Positions 35,555 to 46,324 of a DNA stretch of 64,000 nucleotides are shown here, piece by piece. Under the pieces are notes generated by a model. That model did not search any database, was not told the DNA's origin, and was given only the letters and a program-made list of their open reading frames with translations. How positions within the stretch are numbered: position 1 is the stretch's first letter; the number at the start of each line of letters is the position of its first letter. The translations under genes were made by a program, and so were the position numbers. The stretch spans positions 806,001-870,000 of the forward strand of contig NZ_CP107918.1 in NCBI RefSeq assembly GCF_036014195.1. Reading direction: 5' to 3'. The DNA is from Streptomyces sp. NBC_00442. GTDB taxonomy: Bacteria; Actinomycetota; Actinomycetes; Streptomycetales; Streptomycetaceae.

Positions 35555-36537
35555 GGTGTGGCCTCCCGGGTCGGCGCCATGCCGTTCTCGACGGCGCGCC
35601 GCGCCGCGGGCGGCAGCTCGTCGAGCATGGCCATCACGCGCAGTTTGCGGCGCAGCACCGCCTGGCGGGCGGGCAGACCCGGCGAGGGCTCCAGCTGCGG
35701 CACGACGCGTCGCGGCGGAGAACTCACGGCTGCCACAGGCGAGTTCAGCTGTTCCATGGCGAGCGTCGCCGCGTCCTTCTCCTCCGACATGCCGATGGGG
35801 CCTTCGCGGCGCCCACTGAGGAACTGGGCGACGACGGGCTCCTCGCTCGTGAGGAGAACCTCGCGCGGCCCGAAGGTGACGAGGTTGCGACAGAAGAGCA
35901 TGCCCATGTTGTCGGGCACGGTCGCCGCGATGTCGAGATTGTGGGTGACGATCAGCATCGTCGCGTCGATCTGGGCGTTGAGGTCGATCAGGAGCTGCGA
36001 GATGAAGGCGGTGCGGACGGGGTCGAGGCCGGAGTCCGGCTCGTCACAGAGGATGATCTGGGGGTCGAGCACCAGAGCGCGGGCCAGACCGGCGCGTTTG
36101 CGCATGCCGCCGGAGATCTCGCCGGGCAACTTCTCCTCGGCTCCGAGGAGACCGACCATGTCGACCCGCTCCATGACGATGCGGCGGATCTCGGACTCCT
36201 TCTTGCGGGTGTGCTCGCGCAGCGGAAAGGCGATGTTGTCGAAGAGCGACATCGACCCGAAGAGCGCACCGTCCTGAAACATCAGGCCGAAGAGTTTCCG
36301 GGTCTCGTAGATCTCCCGCTCGGGGCTGCTCACCATGTCGACGCCATTGATGAGGACCCGGCCGCGCTCGGGTTTGAGGAGTCCGATGAGCGACTTGAGG
36401 AAGACGGTCTTCCCGGTGCCGGAGGGCCCCAGCATGACGCTGACTTCCCCGGCGGGCAGGGTGAGGGTGACGTCCTGCCAGATGTTCTGCTTGCCGAAGG
36501 ACTTGGTCAGACCTTCGACCACGACTTCAATTCCCAT
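35551..36537 (-). CDS. mkl: Mkl/MceG-type ATPase of the Mce transporter, first gene of the operon
   Basis: ATP-binding subunit of 328 residues that powers the importer. It has Walker A MLGPSGTGKT, a Q-loop at LMFQDGALFGSM, signature EISGGMRKRAGLARAL, Walker B IILCDEPDSGLD and the H-loop IVTHNL, plus a C-terminal extension of ~80 residues found in actinobacterial MceG proteins. Unlike mycobacteria, where mceG is encoded elsewhere, the ATPase leads the operon here. ATG 36537 is chosen because GGAGG sits five bases upstream; earlier in-frame ATGs lack one. Confidence 0.94.
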   Translation of the reverse strand: MGIEVVVEGLTKSFGKQNIWQDVTLTLPAGEVSVMLGPSGTGKTVFLKSLIGLLKPERGRVLINGVDMVSSPEREIYETRKLFGLMFQDGALFGSMSLFDNIAFPLREHTRKKESEIRRIVMERVDMVGLLGAEEKLPGEISGGMRKRAGLARALVLDPQIILCDEPDSGLDPVRTAFISQLLIDLNAQIDATMLIVTHNLDIAATVPDNMGMLFCRNLVTFGPREVLLTSEEPVVAQFLSGRREGPIGMSEEKDAATLAMEQLNSPVAAVSSPPRRVVPQLEPSPGLPARQAVLRRKLRVMAMLDELPPAARRAVENGMAPTREATP

Positions 36538-37949
<1,412 letters not shown>

Positions 37950-38079
37950 CAGCGGCATGACACCTCGCTACGTCCCCGGTCCGTCCGGCCCGACGTACGG
38001 CGGGCCGGACGGACCCCCAACGGCGGCGCACCTGCCGCCGGTCCCCTCCAGGAGCTGAGCCAGTGGAGCTGAACGCGAC

Positions 38080-39621
38080 GTGAGCAGAACCCCGGGAACG
38101 GCCGGCCGGTGGCGAAGCGTGCGCAGCCGGGGTGCGGTGGCGGCGGCCACCGTGGTCCTGGCCGCGATCGTGCCCGGCGCCGACGTGGCCCTCGGAGACC
38201 AGCGCACCAGCGCCGAACTCTCCTACACCTGCGCGTTCCCGTCCGGTGCGCACCCGGTGACGGTGCAGGTGGCGGCCAGGTTTCCGACACGAGCGGCGAC
38301 GGGCGCCGCGATCCGGCCCGCCGAGGTGACCACATCGGTGACGCTTCCCGACGCCGCCGTCGCCGAACTCACCAAGCTCCGCGCCGCCACGACCGGCGCC
38401 ACCACCAGCCTCACCACCGAGATCACCCAGAACGGCGCGGCGGCACAGGCCCTCTGGCTGGGCACCGCGCCCTCCGTGCCGCTCACCTCACCCGGCGGCG
38501 CCGTGTTCCGGGCGACGGGCGAGGTGCCCACCGTCACCGCCAACAGCCCCGGCGACCTCACCGTCACGGCGGCCGGCCTCACCCTCGCGTTCCGCCCGGT
38601 CACCACCGAGGGCGGCGCCACCGACCCGGCCACGCTCTCCGTGCCCTGTACGCCTGCCCCCGGTGCGAAGGGCCTGCTCGCCACGGTGCCCGTCGGCGCC
38701 GCGCCCTCCTCGTCCGCCCCGAGCCCGAGCGCCTCCGCCACCGGCGCGGCGACCGGTGGCGCGACCGGTGGCGGAACGCCCCGCACCCCTGAGAGCGCTC
38801 CCAGGATCGCCCCGCCCAAGGCGCAGGCCGCCCCGGCCGCCTCCGCTCCCCCGTGTCAGGGCGACCCCGCCGACCCGTTGGCCCTCGCGGCCTACACCAC
38901 CGGCTACTCCAACGTCACCAAGATGGGCGAGGCCTCGCTCATCCCCGTCTTCTGCGCCAAGATCGTCCAGGGGCCCAACCAGCTCAAGCGCATCGAGGTC
39001 CGCCCGGGGGTCTTCGAACTGCACCTGCTCCAGAACTCGGTGGGGCGGCTCGACTACCGGGGCCGCGCCCAGACCCCGCCGGGGCCGGCCACGTTCCTCA
39101 CCTTCGGCTTCATGCCGACCACGGCCACGATGACGCTGGAGGCGACCGGGCCCCTGTCCATCGAGTCGGACCTCAACAACACCGCGGGGCACGGCGAGAC
39201 GTACATCAGGGCCTCCCTGGTGCTGCACATCTCCGACGTCAAGGTCAACGGGACGCCCCTCGATGTCGGCCCCGACTGCCGCACCACCGGGCCGGTCTAC
39301 TCCACCGACCCCGACCCGGCGCGCAACACCAAGGACCACATGGTCGTGCTGGGGGAACTCAAGAAGGGCACGGACACCGTCTGGCGCGGCTACTCGCTCT
39401 CCCGCGGCGGACCCCTCGACGGTTCGGTGACCATTCCGCCGTTCACCGGCTGCGGGGTGGGCGAGGACCTCAGCCCGCTGTTCACCGCCTCGGTGTCCGG
39501 CCCGTCCAACACGGTCAAGCAGAACCAGGGGGCACCGTGCGCCTCCGGCATCGAGGACGACCCGGCGCAGCTCTGCACCGCCGACAAGCAGCCGACGACG
39601 ATCCCGACGCCCCTGCGCTGA
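38080..39621 (+). CDS. large secreted protein with DUF6801-like N-terminal domain
   Basis: 513 residues. A signal region (about 13-40, GAVAAATVVLAAIVPGADVALG) is followed by a beta-rich domain (about 45-200) starting ELSYTCAFPSGAHPVTVQVAARFP, which resembles DUF6801 as I remember it. A Ser/Pro/Ala/Gly linker (about 205-255) leads to a second domain (about 265-500) with PVFCAKIVQGPNQLKRIEVRPGVFEL and TIPPFTGCGVGEDLSPLFTASVSG. The last part has the same layout as the third protein's C-terminus (TGCG or SGCG, then SNT or KNS), hinting at shared ancestry. The GTG start is uncertain: GGAG lies about 13 bases before it. Confidence 0.7.
   Translation: MSRTPGTAGRWRSVRSRGAVAAATVVLAAIVPGADVALGDQRTSAELSYTCAFPSGAHPVTVQVAARFPTRAATGAAIRPAEVTTSVTLPDAAVAELTKLRAATTGATTSLTTEITQNGAAAQALWLGTAPSVPLTSPGGAVFRATGEVPTVTANSPGDLTVTAAGLTLAFRPVTTEGGATDPATLSVPCTPAPGAKGLLATVPVGAAPSSSAPSPSASATGAATGGATGGGTPRTPESAPRIAPPKAQAAPAASAPPCQGDPADPLALAAYTTGYSNVTKMGEASLIPVFCAKIVQGPNQLKRIEVRPGVFELHLLQNSVGRLDYRGRAQTPPGPATFLTFGFMPTTATMTLEATGPLSIESDLNNTAGHGETYIRASLVLHISDVKVNGTPLDVGPDCRTTGPVYSTDPDPARNTKDHMVVLGELKKGTDTVWRGYSLSRGGPLDGSVTIPPFTGCGVGEDLSPLFTASVSGPSNTVKQNQGAPCASGIEDDPAQLCTADKQPTTIPTPLR
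38791..38802. repeat. GAGAGCGCTCCC palindrome in the secreted-protein gene
   Basis: Full TGAGAGCGCTCCCA match (38790-38803). In frame it reads Glu-Ser-Ala-Pro, within a run using CCT, GCT and AGG, all rare codons here. Confidence 0.8.
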
Positions 39622-39634
39622 ACGCGTCACCTCC

Positions 39635-39679
39635 GGCGCCGTCACACCCGGCGCCGTCACACCCGGCGCCGTCACACCC
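39635..39679. repeat. three exact 15-bp tandem units
   Basis: GGCGCCGTCACACCC occurs at 39635-39649, 39650-39664 and 39665-39679, just after the stop of the second secreted protein. The rest of the 205-bp gap before the next gene shows no clear hairpin. Confidence 0.9.
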
Positions 39680-39826
39680 GGCTCCCCGAGTCGTCCGCGG
39701 GCCACCCGCGCCCCGTCCGGATTCAGCCAACTCGCCCACCGCGTCAAGCCGTTACCGCACCCGCCCGGCTCCGTACACCTACGTACAGGACGTCAGAAGC
39801 CGAGACGTCCAAGAGGGGACGACCCG

Positions 39827-40774
39827 ATGAGACCCGTATCCACCCGACTGCGAGCAGGACTGCTGGCCTCCTGCACGGCCCTCGCCGCTCTCGCGACGGC
39901 CGGACCGGCCTCCGCCGACGCCGCTCCGGCCACTCAACTCGCCGGCCACTGGGCTCCGTTCAGCCGCTGCCCGGTGGACGACCCGGCCATGCTGGCGGCC
40001 GACGGACGCACCGACATCGTGCAGTGCATCGCCTCCCACTCGGCGAGCGGTTCCATCAAGCTCGGCAGCACGGAGGTCATCACCGGCGCCAGTGACCTCC
40101 AGGTCGGCGTGGTGCAGCACACGGGCGGCACGAACAGCCTGGTCGCACCGGCCGGCGGTGCGCTGATCGCCGACCCCGCCGACATCCCCGGCGGCCTCCT
40201 CGGCCTGATGTGCCCGAGCGACATCCCCATCGTCAGCGGCATCTGCCGGCAGATCACCAACGGCACCCTCAACCGGGTCACCGCGACCGTCGAATCGGCC
40301 GGCACCCCCACGGACTTCAACCTCACCGCGGGCGCCACATCCGGGCAGCCGATCATCGCGATCCCGATCCGCATCCACCTCCAGAACCCGTTCCTCGGCG
40401 GCTCCTGCTACATCGGCTCCGCCGCCCACCCGATCGTGCTGCGCCCGCAGAACGTCACCTCCCCCGCCCTCGGCATCCAGCGCTTCGACGGCAACGGAAC
40501 GCCCGACACCGCCGGGGACATGAACCGGCTCAGCCTCCTCAACGCGAACCAGACCGACACCACGTTCGCGGTGCCGGGAGCAAGCGGTTGCGGCCCGGCC
40601 GGGCTGCTCGACTGGGCGGTGAACCTGAAGACCGGACTGCCCGCGGGGACGGGCAAGAACAGCGTCGTGCTCAACAGCGCGTCGACCTACCTCGCCGGCC
40701 TGCACGCCCCCGGCACGGTCGTCCCGGACAACGGCAAAATCCTTTCCCAGTACTGGCATTCGGCGGCTCAGTAA
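39827..40774 (+). CDS. third secreted protein of unknown function
   Basis: 315 residues from ATG 39827, with AGAGGGG nine bases before. The signal peptide is LLASCTALAALATAGPASA, then DAAPATQ. The mature protein has six cysteines (FSRCPVD, VQCIAS, LMCPSD, GICRQ, GSCYIG, SGCGP), Gly/Ala/Ile-rich strands and a C-terminal part VPGASGCGPAGLLDWAVNLKTGLPAGTGKNS similar in layout to the end of the preceding protein. I do not recognise the family. Position between mce and the PucR regulator suggests the three exported proteins form one functional group. Confidence 0.78.
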   Translation: MRPVSTRLRAGLLASCTALAALATAGPASADAAPATQLAGHWAPFSRCPVDDPAMLAADGRTDIVQCIASHSASGSIKLGSTEVITGASDLQVGVVQHTGGTNSLVAPAGGALIADPADIPGGLLGLMCPSDIPIVSGICRQITNGTLNRVTATVESAGTPTDFNLTAGATSGQPIIAIPIRIHLQNPFLGGSCYIGSAAHPIVLRPQNVTSPALGIQRFDGNGTPDTAGDMNRLSLLNANQTDTTFAVPGASGCGPAGLLDWAVNLKTGLPAGTGKNSVVLNSASTYLAGLHAPGTVVPDNGKILSQYWHSAAQ

Positions 40775-40875
40775 CCTTCGCCGTCCCGCCGGCCCACGGC
40801 CCGCCCGCACCGGGGCGGGCCGTACTGGATTCGGCCGACAACCGATGCCCCCTGAATCGAACGCTGCCCCAAGTG

Positions 40876-40905
40876 TTGTCCATCACAAGGGAGTTGTTCT
40901 AGGTT
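40876..40905 (+). promoter_or_regulatory. promoter candidate for the PucR-type regulator
   Basis: TTGTCC (40876-40881) and TAGGTT (40900-40905), 18 bp apart. TTGT-CCATC-ACAA overlaps the -35 and resembles the inverted repeat at 36654. Downstream at 40940 lies TGGGAGCGCTTTCT, a weaker copy of the iterated palindrome. Confidence 0.4.
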
Positions 40906-40999
40906 CAGCAGTCCGCGAAGGTACGCACCTGTCGGTCGGTGGGAGCGCTTTCTCCATCGGCCCTCCCCCACCGGAGTGCCGTAGTGCAAGGGGAGTGAG

Positions 41000-42208
41000 A
41001 TGCCCACAGCCGCGCAGTCATCGGACACCCAGGAGCCCCTGGGTCCGCTCCCACAGGAGTTCGCCGCGATCATGCGTCCCGAGTTACCGGGCCTGCTCAA
41101 GGAGATCGGCGCGGAGGTCACGCGCGCCTATCCCGAGTACGCCCGGCTCCTCGACGGCCCCTACGGCGAGGCGATCCGGGTCGGTGTCGAGCAGAACCTC
41201 ACCGTCTTCGTCGACCAGGTGGCGTCCCCCAGCGCCCCCTCCGCGCTCCGCGACGAGATGTGCCGCCGCTTCGGCCGGTTCGAGGCGTACGAGGGCCGGA
41301 GCCTGGAGACCCTCCAGGGGGCCTACCGGCTCGGCGCCCGGGTCGCGCTGCGCCGCGCCAAGAAGATCGGCCGGCGCTACAACCTCTCCCCCGCGCTGAT
41401 GCTCAGCTTCGCCGATGCGCTGTTCACCTACGTCGAGGAGCTGGAAGCGCTCTCACGCGACGGCTACCTGGAGGTCACCTCGTTCTCCGGAGAGCGTTCC
41501 GACGCGCTGCGAAGACGGCTGCTGCATCTGATCCTGGCCGGCTCCCCGGTGCCGCGCGCGGCGATCGCCGACCTCGCCGACCGGGCCCGCTGGGCGCTGC
41601 CCGAGCGGGTCACGCTGATCGCGCTCCGCTCGGGGGCGGGTCTCACCCGTGCGGCATTGGACAACGATGTCCTCGTGGACGCGGGCGAACCCCTCCCTCA
41701 CCTCCTGGTGCCGGGACCGGTCGACGAGGCGCGAAGACGGATGCTCGACGCCGCCCTGCTCGGCTCCTGGGCCGCGGTCGGCCTCGAAGTGCCCATCGGC
41801 GATGCGTCCGATTCGCTGCGCTGGGCCCGCCAGGTTCTGGAACTGGCCGCCTCGGGGGTCATCGACGGCGACTCGGGCCGGCTGTACTGCGAGGACCACC
41901 TCGTCACCCTGTGGCTGCGCTCCGATCCGGCGCTGCTCGAACACCTCGGGCGGCGTGAACTCGCGCCGCTCGACGCGCTCACTCCCGGCCGGCGCGACCG
42001 GCTCATCGAGACCCTGCGGACCTGGCTCGCGACCCGCGGTACCGCCGCCCACATGGGCGAACTCCTTGCCGTGCACCCGCAGACGGTGCGCTACCGGATG
42101 CGCACCCTGGAGTCCATCTTCGGCGCCCGGCTCACCGACCCCGAACACCGGTTCGCCACCGAACTAGTGCTACGCGCCAGGGATCTCGGCCGCAGGGATC
42201 GCCCCTGA
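41000..42208 (+). CDS. PucR/CdaR-type transcriptional regulator with a TTA codon
   Basis: 402 residues. The C-terminal helix-turn-helix is typical of PucR proteins: AHMGELLAVHPQTVRYRMRTLESIFG (about 350-380), preceded by a GGDEF-like middle part and an N-terminal helical domain (about 20-170) with ETLQGAYRLGARVALRRAKKIG. Codon 29 is TTA (41084-41086), read only by the bldA tRNA in Streptomyces, so full expression should be restricted to development. It lies between the secreted proteins and the Pls-like synthetase, all on the same strand, and may control either. ATG with GGGGAG upstream. Confidence 0.88.
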   Translation: MPTAAQSSDTQEPLGPLPQEFAAIMRPELPGLLKEIGAEVTRAYPEYARLLDGPYGEAIRVGVEQNLTVFVDQVASPSAPSALRDEMCRRFGRFEAYEGRSLETLQGAYRLGARVALRRAKKIGRRYNLSPALMLSFADALFTYVEELEALSRDGYLEVTSFSGERSDALRRRLLHLILAGSPVPRAAIADLADRARWALPERVTLIALRSGAGLTRAALDNDVLVDAGEPLPHLLVPGPVDEARRRMLDAALLGSWAAVGLEVPIGDASDSLRWARQVLELAASGVIDGDSGRLYCEDHLVTLWLRSDPALLEHLGRRELAPLDALTPGRRDRLIETLRTWLATRGTAAHMGELLAVHPQTVRYRMRTLESIFGARLTDPEHRFATELVLRARDLGRRDRP

Positions 42209-42306
42209 ACGTGCCCCGATCGGCGCCATAATCATCCGAATCGCTTCGAAAACAACGGATAAATATCGTCAAGTACCAAGGCCGGAACGAACCCGCCGCT
42301 CGATAT

Positions 42307-42342
42307 GCCCGTCTGGACGGGCGGATGTCCGAAGGATGTCCG
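42307..42342. promoter_or_regulatory. hairpin and direct repeats before the Pls-like gene
   Basis: GCCCGTC-TG-GACGGGC (42307-42322) is a perfect inverted repeat. It is followed directly by two copies of GGATGTCCG (42323-42331 and 42334-42342), 11 bp apart, so on one face of the helix. The hairpin could end the regulator's transcript; the direct repeats look like an activator site 30 bp from the synthetase start. Confidence 0.45.
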
Positions 42343-42373
42343 TACCACCCGCACTACGCCAGAGGCATACCGT

Positions 42374-45300
42374 ATGTCTTCGCATCCGCCGGCCGTCTTC
42401 CGCGGCGCAGCCGCCCCGCACCCCCGCACCCTGCTCGACGTACTGGACGCGACGGCGGCCGCCCATCCGGGCGCACCCGCACTCGACGCGGGCGGCGAGA
42501 GGCTCACCTACCAGGACCTGTGCGACCGGATCACCGAGCGCGCCGTGCGCCTCACCCGCCACGGCATCGGTCCCGGCGACCGGGTCGGCGTCCGCATCCC
42601 GTCCGGCACCTGCGACCTGTATCTCGCCATCCTGTCGGTCCTGTTGTGCGGCGCGGCGTACGTGCCGGTCGACGCCGACGACCCCGAGGAGCGCGCGGTG
42701 ACCGTCTTCCGCGAGGCCGGGGTGTGCGCGGTCATCGAGGCCGACGAGCGGATACTGCCGGGATTCACGGCACCGCGGGGCGTCCGGTGGCGGGCCGCGC
42801 GGCCGGAGGACGACGCCTGGATCATCTTCACGTCCGGCTCGACGGGGCTGCCCAAGGGCGTCGCGGTCAGCCACCGTTCGGCCGCTGCTTTCGTGGACGC
42901 CGAGGCCCAACTCTTCTTGAGAGAACGGCCTTTGGGGCCGGGCGACCGGGTTCTCGCCGGCCTTTCGGTGGCGTTCGACGCCTCGTGCGAGGAAATGTGG
43001 CTGGCATGGCGGCACGGCGGCTGTCTGGTTCCCGCGCCCCGGTCGCTGGTGCGGGCGGGGCACGAACTCGGGCCCTGGCTCGTGGAGCGCGGCATCACGG
43101 TGGTCTCCACGGTGCCGACGCTCGCGGCGCTCTGGCCCGACGAGGCGCTGGAGGAGGTGCGGCTCCTGATCGTCGGCGGCGAGGCCTGTCCGGGCGCCCT
43201 GGCCGACCGGTTCGCGGTGAAGGGCCGCGAGATGTGGAACACCTACGGTCCGACCGAGACGACGGTGGTGGCAACGGCTGCCCGCATGCTGCCGGGCGAG
43301 CCGGTCCGCATCGGACTGCCGCTCGCGGGCTGGGAGTTGGCGGTTCTGGACGCGGCCGGAGACCCCGTTCCGTACGGAGCGGAGGGCGAGCTGGTCATCG
43401 CGGGGGCCGGCACCGCCCGCTACCTCGACGGCGCCAAGGACGCCGAACGCTTCACGCCGCTGCCCCTCCTCGACACGCTGCGCGCCTATCGCACCGGGGA
43501 CCTGGTGCGGGCCGACGCGGCCGGGCTCGTCCACATCGGCCGGGCCGACGACCAGGTCAAGGTGGGTGGGCGGCGCATCGAACTCGGCGAGATCGACGCC
43601 ATGCTGAGAGCGCTCCCAGGGGTGCGGGCGGCGGCCTGCGCGGTCCGCGGCACCCCGGCCGGAGGCCAGATCCTGGTCGGCTACGTCGTCCCCGAGCAGG
43701 CCGGCTTCCGCGCCGACCAGGCCCGCGGCTTCCTCGCCGAACGACTTCCGGCCGCTCTGGTGCCGATGCTCGTCGAGGTGCCGGGCCTGCCGACCCGCAC
43801 ATCGGGCAAGGTCGACCGGGACGCCCTGCCCTGGCCGCTTCCCTCCCAGCGCGGCCCGGCGGCCGGGGCCCCGGCCGGGCAGGAAGGTCCGACCGTGGCC
43901 CGTCTCGCCGGGGCGTGGGAGCGGATGCTGGGGGTGCGCCCGCAGCCGGACAGCGACTTCTTCGCGCTCGGCGGTTCCAGCCTGAGCGCCGCGCGGCTCG
44001 CCTCCGAGCTGCGCGAGCACTATCCGGGCGTGTCCGTCGCCGACCTCTACCGCCGTCCCCTTTTGCGGGACATGGCCCAGCACCTCGAATCGCTCGAAGG
44101 CCCCACGGCAAAGACGCAGGCCGTCCAGCCCGTGCCCCGCGGCGCCGCCGTGGTCCAACTCCTCGTGACCACGGCCCTGTTCGGGGTGGCCGGTCTTCGC
44201 GGCCTGGTCGCCCTGGCCGCGCTCGACAACATCGTGGGCTGGCTCGCTCCCCAGGCCTGGGCCCCGCACACCTCGTGGTGGTTCGTGCTGGTCGCCACGG
44301 TGGTCCTGATGAGCGCGCCCGCCCGCTTCGCGATCGGCGCGGGGGCGGCGCGCCTGCTGACCCGGGGGGTGGGGGCAGGTGCCCATCCGCGGGGCGGCCG
44401 CGTCCATCTGCGGCTGTGGACGGCCGAGCGCGTCGTGGCGGCGTTCGGCGTTCCGTCCCTGCTGGGCACGCCCTGGGCGCGTCTGTACGCGCGGGCGCTC
44501 GGCTGCCGTCTGGGCCGGGACGTCGCCCTGCACGCCATGCCCCCGGTGACCGGCCTCGCGACGATCGGCCGCGGCGCCAGCGTGGAGCCGGAGGCCGACA
44601 TCAGTGGCTGGTGGCTGGACGGGGCGACGCTGCACATCGGCCCGGTCCACATCGGCGACGGCGCACGGGTAGGACACCGCAGCACCCTGCTGCCCGGCGC
44701 GGTCCTCGGCGCCGACTCCGAACTGGAGCCCGGCGCCTGCCTCGGCGGTCGCATCCCGCCCGGCCGGCGCTGGCTCGGCTCACCGGCCCGGCAGGGGGAG
44801 GCGTACGAGCGTGTCGCCGGCACCGGCTGGCCCGCGCCGCGCCCGGGGCGCTCGCGCCGCTGGGCCGCAGCGTACGCGCTCTCGCTCGTCGCACTGCCGC
44901 TCCTGACGCTGCTGTCCACCGCTCCGGCGCTGGTCGGCGTCTACTTCCTGGTGCGTTCCTGCGACACGCTCTCGCAGGTCGCCGTACGCCTGCTCCTGTC
45001 GGCGCCGCCCATCGCGATGGCGACCACCCTGTCCTCCATGCTGGTGCTCGCCGCCCTCGTACGGATCCTCGGGCGGGGCATCAAGCCCGGCTTCCACCCG
45101 GTGTGCGGCGGCGTCGCCTGGCGCGCCTGGCTGGTGACACGGCTCGTCGGCGGCGCCCGCGGCAGCCTCTTCCCGCTGTACGCGAGCCTGGCGACGCCGG
45201 TGTGGCTGCGGCTGCTCGGGGCGCGGGTGGGGCGGCGCGCCGAGATCTCGACCGTGCTGCCGCTGCCCTCGCTCCTGACTGTCGAGGACGGGGCGTTCCT

Positions 45301-46324
45301 CGCCGACGACACACTGGTGGCGCCGTACGAAATCCGGGGCGGCTGGCTCAAGTTGGGCACCGCGAACGTCGGGCGCAGGGCCTTCGTCGGCAATTCGGGC
45401 ATCGTCGGACCGGACCGCCGGGTGCCTGACAACGCGCTGATCGGCGTGTTGTGCGACGCGCCCGCGCAGAGCGAGCCGGGCAGCTCCTGGCTCGGGCGGC
45501 CTGCGCTTCCGCTGCCCAGAGTGGCGGCCACGGCCGATCCCGGCCGGACCTTCGACCCGCCGCGCCGGCTCGTGCTGGCCCGCGCCGGCGTCGAGCTGTG
45601 CAGGGTGGTGCCGCTGATGTGCTCGGTGCTGCTCGCCGAGGCCGTACTCATCGGTGAGCAGAGCGCTCTCAACCGGGGCGGCCTTGTGTTCGCCGCGCAG
45701 GCGGGCACGGTGCTCCTGCTGGCCGCCGCCGTCGTGGCGGGGCTGACGGCGACCGCGGCGAAGTGGATCCTGGTCGGCCGGTTCGAGGCGGGCGAACATC
45801 CGCTGTGGTCGTCCTTCGTGTGGCGCAACGAGCTGTACGACACCTTCGTGGAATCCCTCGCGGTGCCGTGGATGGCGGGCTCCTTCACCGGGACCCCGGT
45901 CCTCAACTGGTGGCTGCGCAGCCTGGGGGCGCGGATCGGGCGCGGGGTGTGGCTGGAGACGTACTGGCTGCCGGAGACCGATCTCGTCACCCTCGGGGAC
46001 GGAGTGAGCGTGAACCGCGGGTGTGTGCTCCAGACCCACCTCTTCCACGACCGGATCATGCGGCTGGACACGGTGCGGCTCGCCGAGGGCGCGTCGCTCG
46101 GCCCGCACAGCATCGCGCTGCCCGGCACCGACATCGGCGCCCGCGCTTCGGTGGGCGCCGCGTCGCTGGTGATGCGCGGCGAGAGCGTGCCGCCCGACAC
46201 CCGCTGGGCGGGCAACCCCATCGCGGGCGAGCGGCCCGTCCCGGCTGCCGACGAACTAGTGCGACTGGAACCGATGGTGACGGCTCGTCAGGAGACTTCG
46301 CCCCGGGAAGGGAGCACCGCGTGA
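42374..46324 (+). CDS. Pls/PosA-family NRPS (epsilon-poly-L-lysine synthetase type)
   Basis: 1316 residues, nearly the 1319 of epsilon-polylysine synthetase. Order: adenylation domain (about 20-485; A3 TSGSTGLPKG at 153, A10 TSGKV with K479), carrier domain with phosphopantetheine serine S536 (ALGGSSL), then about 700 residues with six membrane segments framing hexapeptide-like repeats such as GRGASVEPEADISG. There is no condensation or thioesterase domain. The substrate residues read by analogy with PheA give DAESIGTVVK, close to the lysine code DAESIGSVCK that I recall for bacitracin synthetase, so lysine or another diamino acid is likely. ATG 42374 follows AGAGG. The stop overlaps the M1 peptidase. 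Confidence 0.92.
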   Translation: MSSHPPAVFRGAAAPHPRTLLDVLDATAAAHPGAPALDAGGERLTYQDLCDRITERAVRLTRHGIGPGDRVGVRIPSGTCDLYLAILSVLLCGAAYVPVDADDPEERAVTVFREAGVCAVIEADERILPGFTAPRGVRWRAARPEDDAWIIFTSGSTGLPKGVAVSHRSAAAFVDAEAQLFLRERPLGPGDRVLAGLSVAFDASCEEMWLAWRHGGCLVPAPRSLVRAGHELGPWLVERGITVVSTVPTLAALWPDEALEEVRLLIVGGEACPGALADRFAVKGREMWNTYGPTETTVVATAARMLPGEPVRIGLPLAGWELAVLDAAGDPVPYGAEGELVIAGAGTARYLDGAKDAERFTPLPLLDTLRAYRTGDLVRADAAGLVHIGRADDQVKVGGRRIELGEIDAMLRALPGVRAAACAVRGTPAGGQILVGYVVPEQAGFRADQARGFLAERLPAALVPMLVEVPGLPTRTSGKVDRDALPWPLPSQRGPAAGAPAGQEGPTVARLAGAWERMLGVRPQPDSDFFALGGSSLSAARLASELREHYPGVSVADLYRRPLLRDMAQHLESLEGPTAKTQAVQPVPRGAAVVQLLVTTALFGVAGLRGLVALAALDNIVGWLAPQAWAPHTSWWFVLVATVVLMSAPARFAIGAGAARLLTRGVGAGAHPRGGRVHLRLWTAERVVAAFGVPSLLGTPWARLYARALGCRLGRDVALHAMPPVTGLATIGRGASVEPEADISGWWLDGATLHIGPVHIGDGARVGHRSTLLPGAVLGADSELEPGACLGGRIPPGRRWLGSPARQGEAYERVAGTGWPAPRPGRSRRWAAAYALSLVALPLLTLLSTAPALVGVYFLVRSCDTLSQVAVRLLLSAPPIAMATTLSSMLVLAALVRILGRGIKPGFHPVCGGVAWRAWLVTRLVGGARGSLFPLYASLATPVWLRLLGARVGRRAEISTVLPLPSLLTVEDGAFLADDTLVAPYEIRGGWLKLGTANVGRRAFVGNSGIVGPDRRVPDNALIGVLCDAPAQSEPGSSWLGRPALPLPRVAATADPGRTFDPPRRLVLARAGVELCRVVPLMCSVLLAEAVLIGEQSALNRGGLVFAAQAGTVLLLAAAVVAGLTATAAKWILVGRFEAGEHPLWSSFVWRNELYDTFVESLAVPWMAGSFTGTPVLNWWLRSLGARIGRGVWLETYWLPETDLVTLGDGVSVNRGCVLQTHLFHDRIMRLDTVRLAEGASLGPHSIALPGTDIGARASVGAASLVMRGESVPPDTRWAGNPIAGERPVPAADELVRLEPMVTARQETSPREGSTA
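43606..43617. repeat. GAGAGCGCTCCC palindrome inside the Pls-like gene
   Basis: Full TGAGAGCGCTCCCA match (43605-43618). In frame it reads Leu-Arg-Ala-Leu-Pro with the rare codons AGA and CCA, in a conserved part of the adenylation domain. Confidence 0.85.
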
